Source of the DNA: Simmondsia chinensis
Lineage: Eukaryota; Streptophyta; Magnoliopsida; Caryophyllales; Simmondsiaceae
Length of the DNA stretch: 64,000 nucleotides
NCBI GenBank assembly: GCA_018398585.1
Contig: JAGTTD010000024.1
Location: 8,336,071 to 8,400,070 of the forward strand
Reading direction: 5' to 3'
The translations under genes and the position numbers were made by a program. Shown in pieces: positions 57,831-64,000 of the stretch (position 1 is its first letter; each line of letters begins with the position of its first letter). Below the pieces are notes generated by a model. It was not told the origin of the DNA, did not search any database, and saw only the letters and a list, made by a program, of their open reading frames with translations.

Positions 57831-59821
57831 AAGATCTTAAGGTTGTCAAGATAGATCAACAACGGAGAATGAAGAGCCGAAAGCTGATAGCAAAACGTTC
57901 AGAACACTTGATCACTATGAGAAGGGAGCACAGAGCGAAAACTGAATTTTTGAAGCCATAATTGTCTTATTTATAGACATCCAGGAACAAAGAAAGGGGA
58001 AAATTCAAATAGTGCTCTCCCGCATTCCCTGTAACCGTTGAGGGTCAAATCAAGTAGATTTTTGACCCGTTGGAAATCAGAAATTACCAACGGCTAAAAG
58101 GGGAGCATTTGTTACACACCAAACTTGAGGGAGTTGGGAGAATGCTATTTTGAAGTAAAGCATCAAGTGTTTGTCACACGAGGCCATCCTTGAGAGATAC
58201 AGGGCCTATAGATGTTAAAACGTATGTCACGAGCCAAGTTGCATTTAAACCCTTTTAAGGGTATCAGCCACTCAAGGTGGATGAAGGGGCTAAAAGAGGC
58301 TCGAGCTCGAGAAGCTTCCTAGAAGGCTACAAGACAGGTTGTTCTGAAGCTTGAGGCAGTTACTTGGAGCGCAACTCCTAATACGTGTGCCTCAAGCCTA
58401 TCCAATAGAATGTGGGGCATCTAAAAGGAATTCTAGCAAGATATGTGGACGTGAGACTTTCCAAAAAGACGCTCAAGCACACAAATGTAGGGCACGTTCA
58501 TTGCCCATTCAGTGCGCCAAAGAAGCTTTGAGGCAAAAGTGGAGAGGAAAAGCTGGGGGATTAGGATGTACCACACAAAATTTTTCAAGTTTCTTTATAG
58601 CACACTTGTGATTTTTACCTAGGAGTAGTATAACTTAAACTAGCTTAGCTTAGTGTAGTGTAACATAGATCTTTGTTGTACTTGCTTTCTTCAGAGTAAT
58701 TCTTTGGGTTTCAGGTATGAACTTTCTATTTTAACTTTTTCCCATAATCAACGAGTTGAGAATTGAGGCGTTCGTTTAAGGCTTTGAAGACCAAGGCTTG
58801 ACCTTAATTTCGTTAGTCTTAACACTGGTGTCACTATTTAATAAGTCAGGTGATCTTAGGTTGCATTATTGCTTAAAGGGATTTGATGGCCAATGCTTGA
58901 CCTTGATTGTGTTGGTCCTCATCCAGTAACCCATATACGGTTTGCTCCATCTTAATCTTGCCAAACCCTAACTCATTCGAGTTATTACAAGTCAAGGGTG
59001 CCAGGCCTAGAAATCTGATTTACTCGGGCTTACAAGTGGACTATTGAGCTTGTGTCCATTCTAGTTTCTGACTTTTAAGTGTGTGAGGAAATGTATCGGT
59101 GGGCCTTGCTCCATCACTATAATTGCCACTTGAGTTAGGTCCATATCACTCTACTTTTCTATCAAATATATATAAAAATCCACAAAAATATAGTAAGTTT
59201 CCTTAATTGAAACATAAGCAGAATCCACAAATTAATTGCGAACCGAAGTCGGATTCACCAAAAAGAACCATCCCTTTTCCTCGAAAAGATGAGTGGTTGA
59301 GGTCAAACGTGTGCGATTCAAAATTTAGGTTCGCTCCCACATGGCTGCTATGTTAGGACCGGCCACGAAATACCAAATCTTAAATTGAAATAGCAAACAC
59401 AAAATTAAAAGGGAATGAGGGTAACTATTAGACAGCGAAATTTATATGGTTCAGCTGAAGCCTATATCCACGGAAGACGAGCAAAAATATTTACTATATT
59501 AACCGAGGATTATAGTATTTTTTTCACCCTTCACTTTGCTCACATTACAACACCAGTCAAGAGCGTCTTTAAATAGACCTCTTATAATCCGATGCCCTAG
59601 TATTGTTTTCATTTTTTGTATTTGTATAATCTTTATTTATTTTGTTGTATGTAATTTTATTTCAATGAAAATGAATGCCAAATTCTGAATGTGTATCATC
59701 GTTTGTTTTACAGTATTCTATCTTGTATATTGTGGTTTTTTTCGCGATGACAAGGCGGGAGAGAAAATAATTGTATCACAGTGTGTAGCGATCCATGCGT
59801 AATTGTATCATTTATGTTGAT
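57831..59821. other. Unassigned, LTR-like scraps
   Basis: No coding frame. 58785-58835 and 58882-58930 form an imperfect direct repeat (GACCAAGGCTTGACCTTAAT / GGCCAATGCTTGACCTTGAT). 59350-59600 begins TGTTAGGACC and contains TATGGTTCAGCTGAAGCC and CCACGG, which is reminiscent of a copia LTR. No partner LTR was found. Confidence 0.35.
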
Positions 59822-60056
59822 TGAGGAAAATTTGAATTCGTTAAAGAGGGAATTTTAAATTTGAATAAAGGAGTGAAATTTGAATTTGAATATAGGAGGG
59901 AAATTTGAATTTGATTAAAGGCGGAAAATTTGAATTTGATTAAAGGGGGAAATTTGAATGCGAACCAAGGAGGAAAATTTGAATGATGCCGGGGAATTGG
60001 AATTTGAATAAAGGAATAAAATTTGAATTTGAACAAAGGATGAAAACTTGAAATTG
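59822..60056 (+). repeat. Minisatellite, about 27-base unit
   Basis: About eight diverged copies of GAAATTTGAATTTGAATAAA plus GGAGG. The phenylalanine/serine-rich minus-strand frames here are only this array. Confidence 0.85.
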
Positions 60057-60954
60057 AGTAATACTAGTTTTTTTCCTGTGTGATGCATAGGTAATATGTG
60101 CAGTGTACATTTTTTGTTTAGTTGTGAAAATTGGCATTGATCAAAAAATGTACTCATAAGCATCAACTAAGTACACAACCGAATGACAGTGTACCGCAAG
60201 GATTCAATTTACACATATACAATGAATGCTGACACTAATGGTTCATGTATTGACACTCATATCGTGCATTTAAATGCACCACTAAAGTACTAAAGTACCG
60301 TGTGTAGACACATTTACACAATTATGTCTTCTATAAATATCGAAGCACCCCGTCCATTTTCCACAAATCCTTTGCTCTTGTCTCCCTTGAGCCCTAGGTG
60401 CTTTCACCACCCAATATCTTTGCACAGTATTCAATTTTCTCGGGTACCTAAGCTAATTTTTGTTACAAACCATGTTTATATGCACATTTTAAAATCAAAA
60501 TCTTAAGATGTTTAGTTAGATTTCATATTTTTTGAAAACTATAAATGTTCCACGAACCCACATTTATGTACTCTTAAATTTTCTTGCCTTTCTTTAATTT
60601 CTATGTTAGTTTAAGTGAAAAGCCATCTATTTGTTATCAACTTTCATTATCCTTAACAGTTTTTGGCAAATCACCAAGTGTCACCTTCGACAACCAAATC
60701 CTTAGATTAACCACTCTTTATCTCTATATTCTTAACTTACGACAAGTACTTTTCCGCCTTATCGTTAGCCTTCTTTTTTTGCTCTTCCTTTTCTTCACAG
60801 TCTGTGCTTTCTCTAACCCAACCCTCCCAATTTCCACTACCAATTTTACCATACCTCGTATTGGCCTCGGTCTCTCTATCCACTAAAACTCTAATATTAC
60901 ACTCCAATCTCTCAATCTCACCCTAAAGACTTCAGAGTTTAGTGTATCGAAATA

Positions 60955-61122
60955 ATGAAGAAAATTTTGAACAAGGATGGCCATCATGAGGGTGTCTCAG
61001 TTAGAAGGAAGATGAACAAGGATGGCCATCAGAGGGTGTCTCGGTTGGTGGTGTCTCCTACCCATGCGGTCATCGGCCAGGGGGATACTCAGTCCCTCGT
61101 TTCCAAGAAGAAAAAAAGATGA
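60955..61122 (+). CDS. Small ORF with internal 45-base repeat, unknown
   Basis: 55 codons from ATG 60955: MKKILNKDGHHEGVSVRRKM, then a second NKDGH...VS copy, a hydrophobic stretch VVSPTHAVIGQGDTQSL and a basic end KKKKR. The tandem repeat starts at 60970 and 61015. No family was recognised; no homologous frame was seen in copy 2. Probably a remnant of a longer frame. Confidence 0.3.
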   Translation: MKKILNKDGHHEGVSVRRKMNKDGHQRVSRLVVSPTHAVIGQGDTQSLVSKKKKR

Positions 61123-61304
61123 ACAATGATGCTGGTAGAGAAAGAGCATCAGCAAACTATTTCAGGGTTTAGTGTACTTTTGTATTTGCAGCAATGCATT
61201 TATTTTGTTCTGTTTTTTGTATTTGTAGAAGTTGAAATCTCTGTACTTGTGCTACGGTCGTTTCCTCGCCGTCCTTAATGTAATTGCTGCTAGTCCTCAC
61301 ACCC

Positions 61305-61656
61305 AATTTCTTGTTTCCTTGCAAACCTCTCCTCCCCGATATTCTCCTTCATTTCTTTAGCGAGTTAGAATTTGAACTTTATGTAAGATATGTCCCCAAA
61401 TTATGTAAACATTACACATAGTTTATCTTCTATTCTGAAGTGTGTAATGTTGGTGCGTATTCCATGAAAGTGCTGAAAGCTCACAAGAGGGGTAGGAAGG
61501 ACATGGTTAGACTTCTGAAACTCGTCAAAGATCGCGAGGCAAGACCACAACCTTAGCCTTGATCGATAAGGCGCCTCGAGCGGTCAATGTGGCCAACCCG
61601 CTAAAGAAACGAAGGAGGATATCGGGGAGGAGACGTTCGTAAAGAAACAAGAAATG
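61305..61656. repeat. Foldback of unit H, copy 1
   Basis: Arms 61305-61368 and 61594-61656 pair almost perfectly. CTCCTCCCCGATATTCTCC pairs with GGAGGATATCGGGGAGGAG (one mismatch), and TTTCTTTAGCGAGTT pairs with AACCCGCTAAAGAAA. The loop is about 225 bases. Confidence 0.85.
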
Positions 61657-61690
61657 GGGGGCGAGGATTCGCAGTAGTACATATATTTGA

Positions 61691-62073
61691 CAATTTTGAA
61701 AAAGTGGTACCATAGCGGTGTAGTTGTATATTTAACAATTTATGATAATTTTTGTTTTATTAACTATATTTCTACTTATTATTGCATTGTGTTATATTTT
61801 TATGTTGTTTTATTCATTGAAAAATATTGTTTGGGAAAAATAATTATATAATTTTTAATATCATATAGTAAAATATTGTTATTTCTACAAAAACTAAATG
61901 CACATAATTAAAAATATATATAATATGTAATAAATAAACAAATTTGACTAAAATTAATAAAAAATATTGAGTTAAATTCGTGTTTGTGGTTAGGATTTAG
62001 ATGGAGTGAACTAAAATTTTAAAATGAACGAATACGAAGCTATTCTATTTATAGAGATAATAGAAAAATTAAA
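61691..62073. other. AT-rich spacer between the two H units
   Basis: Nothing recognisable; very AT-rich with TAAATATA-type runs. Confidence 0.5.
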
Positions 62074-62285
62074 CGACGGAAATTTGAATGAACGAGGGAC
62101 ATTTGAATTTGAATGAACGATAGAAATTTGATTTTGAATAAAAAAAAGGGAAATTTGAATTTGAATGCAGGAGAGAAGTTTGAATATGAATATAGGAAGG
62201 AAATTTGATTTGATTTTGAATAAAGGAGGGAATCTAAATTTGAATTTGGATAAAGGACAAAATAACGTGACCACAAAATATATTT

Positions 62286-62545
62286 GTATGTCGACGCAGA
62301 AATTTTATATGTCAACACTCAATATGTTCTAGTGATGTTGAGTACATTGCTGATGCTCTTGTGTATATTTACTGTAATATAGAGTACATGGTTTATGTGT
62401 CGACATAGTACTTTCGTGTGTCAACATTCATGCCATTTATTCACCACTAAGGTACCCAAATACAATTCTCATGTACCCAATATCACCAATTTTATTATAT
62501 TGTATGTCGACATTAATATCTCGTGTGTCGACACACATTTCCCCC
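62286..62545. repeat. Cluster of GTCGAC-type palindromic words
   Basis: At least four GTCGAC cores (about 62293, 62401, 62508, 62528) in contexts such as GTGTGTCGACAC, with further TGTCAACA variants between. Copy 1 has decayed forms (TGACAC, GTAGACAC). Confidence 0.6.
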
Positions 62546-63357
62546 ATTTAAGACGATTCCCTGATTTCTCAAACTCCACTTCTTTTGCTTCTCTCTCACT
62601 CTCAAACCCTAGATGCGTCACCACCCAATATCTTAGCAAAGTGATCACTTTATCAGGTACGTTAGTTAATTTTAATTACGAAACTGGGTTCATATTAACA
62701 TTTTGACATTTTGTCAAAATCTTTAGATCTTTTTGTCAGATTTCACCTTTTCCCGAAACCCTAACAGTATATGTAGTCTGAAACTTCTTATTGAACGGTT
62801 ACTTTGTAGTCTTGTAAAGCTGCAGTGTTCTTAATGCTGCTCCGAGGGTCGCATCCTACCCGTCATTGACAACATAACTTCCCAAGATGGTTGTTGGGAC
62901 TATTGCTACACTTGAGGGATGCGTCTCTTCCCCGTTACTGATGCGTCAACCCCAACAGTCACTTTTCCACTTATAAATACATTTGTTATAAACTTTCATT
63001 ATTCCTAATAATTTTTTACAGATCTTAAAGTTTTACTTCATACCCCCAAATCCTAACCCCACCGCGGAATTTCTCTCAAATGTTGTTAATTTTATTTTTG
63101 TAAGCAGAAGTCATGGTTTGCATGAAGAATTATTAAACTACATCTAAGAACAAATGTGGAGAAAAAGAATGTTACTTTACTTCGCGGGGTTGTACTTTAG
63201 TAAATTCCCCTAACGATTTCCTCACGAAGGAAGTGTTATTTGGTAGTTTCGTAGATTTGTACTGGGTTAGGATGAATAACTTTTGGCAATTATTGATTTT
63301 GTTTGAAGGTGTAGGTTGTCTTCAAAATTGTAGTATGAAGGAATCGGTATTTCCGAA

Positions 63358-63693
63358 TCAGATACGCGAATTATATATCAACCTTAAATTTTCCAGACAA
63401 TCATCCTCGTCTTTCATCTCATCCTTTTCTCGCTCTATCTTCTTGACTTCCTCCAAATACTCCTCCACCGTATCCTCAACCTTCTTCCCCATTTCAATTC
63501 CCCGATTCTCCTTGATAAGATCCTTTTGCATCTCAATATGAACTTTCTCTCTCCCAACCCTCTCAATTTCCACCACCAATTTCCCATACCTCGTTAGCAG
63601 AGATGATATAAAGAACGGGAAATGGAAACTGAGTCTCGTGGAATGTAGGATGAATGAGTTAATGTTGGCAGAGGCTAAATTGATGAAGTTCAA
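63358..63693 (-). pseudogene. Coiled-coil frame in unit H copy 2, possible captured gene fragment
   Basis: 111-codon minus-strand frame, highly charged: RYGKLVVEIERVGREKVHIE, QKDLIKENRGIEMGKKVEDT, YLEEVKKIEREKDEMKDEDD. The pattern recalls the C-terminal helix of plant trihelix-type transcription factors, but this is a weak resemblance. The corresponding part of copy 1 (about 60740-60880) keeps only RYGKIGSGN-like remains in the same direction, so the fragment pre-dates the duplication. Confidence 0.35.
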
Positions 63694-63775
63694 ATCTCTG
63701 TACTAGTGCTACGGTCGTTTCCGGATCTTCATTTCTTTTTCTTTTTTTTTTTATTGCAGAATAAAATCTTGCCTC

Positions 63776-63960
63776 CCATTTCTTGTTTCCTTACGTACGT
63801 CTCCTCCTCCATCATCTCCTTCATTTCTTCAGTGGGTTAGCCACATGGACCACCTTGGCCACGACCGGCAAGGCGCCGCGAGTAGTCGATGTGACTAACC
63901 CGCTGAAATAACGACGAAGGTCGTCGGGGAGGAAACGTTCACAGAGAAACAAGAAATGTG
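63776..63960. repeat. Foldback of unit H, copy 2
   Basis: Arms 63776-63848 and 63889-63960. CATTTCTTGTTTCC pairs with GAAACAAGAAATG, and CTTCAGTGGGTTAG pairs with CTAACCCGCTGAA. The loop is only about 40 bases, versus about 225 in copy 1. Confidence 0.8.
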
Positions 63961-64000
63961 GGGCGAGGGAATGACATAGCACCATTGCATGTATTTGACA

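Larger units (their letters stand above)
59822..61690 (+). repeat. Unclassified repeat unit H, copy 1
   Basis: Collinear with 62074-64000. Order: a minisatellite, a block with TGACAC/GTCGACA-like words, a TATA-like CTATAAATA (about 60331), a leader with CACCACCCAATATCTT and a GT splice-donor-like site. Then come a segment with CAATTTCCACTACCAATTTT, CTGTACTTGTGCTACGGTCG, and a foldback. Class unknown; a captured-gene DNA transposon or duplicated pseudogene are possibilities. Confidence 0.65.
62074..64000 (+). repeat. Unclassified repeat unit H, copy 2 (cut by window end)
   Basis: Same order of blocks as copy 1: minisatellite (62074-62262), GTCGACA-rich block, leader with CACCACCCAATATCTTAGC, CTCAATTTCCACCACCAATT, CTGTACTAGTGCTACGGTCG and foldback. 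Copy 2 has about 220 more bases between minisatellite and foldback. The last bases correspond to copy 1 near 61690. Confidence 0.65.

Noticed and set aside
59822..60056. CRISPR-like array
   Set aside because: Units are degenerate, adjacent without unique spacers, and the DNA is plant; it is a minisatellite.

Overview
The window is plant nuclear DNA, almost certainly from a repeat-rich angiosperm chromosome region. The evidence is the set of plant LTR-retrotransposon families (Ty1/copia, chromovirus-type and Athila/Tat-type Ty3/gypsy), a plant L1 LINE, a plant hAT transposon, Au-type SINEs and AT-rich spacers. I found no intact host protein gene, no functional RNA gene and no prokaryotic feature. 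Almost everything is transposable elements nested inside one another, and nearly all of their coding frames are broken.

Layout. 185-13879 is an Athila/Tat-type element on the minus strand. Its gag is split by a complete 8.7 kb copia element (3409-12080, target duplication GAGCC). This element in turn abuts an inverted relative of itself (13880-15979). After a copia LTR scrap (16790-17365) comes chromovirus C (17891-29438, duplication TAATG). C carries a second, related chromovirus D in its gag (22148-27847, duplication TCATG). A short promoter-like stretch of probable host DNA (29444-29637) follows. Next is copia element E on the plus strand (29638-39811). Its left LTR holds a 1.5 kb mini-LTR element with its own ORF (31072-32584, duplication GAAGA). 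Its right LTR holds a SINE (38744-39004, 15-bp duplication) whose head is derived from 5S rRNA. Element F (40652-54424, duplication AGTTA) has two good LTRs but almost no coding interior. It hosts a 6.6 kb hAT transposon (42376-49005, 8-bp duplication, 7 of 8 matching) and a 5'-truncated L1 LINE (50165-52848). 55446-57830 is the 3' end of another copia element. 59822-64000 holds two collinear copies of an unclassified repeat unit with a minisatellite, a foldback and small ORFs.

How it fits together. The target duplications give a clear order of events: hosts are older than guests, and when the guests are removed from E its two LTRs return to 1751 and 1753 bp. The most interesting signals are the 5S-headed Au-type SINE with a second copy sharing its junction, the repeated stem-loops in the copia leaders, the mini-LTR element with its own ORF, and the paired foldback units at the right end. 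Boundaries marked with target duplications are firm. Family names and domain calls come from reading motifs by eye and were not checked against any database.
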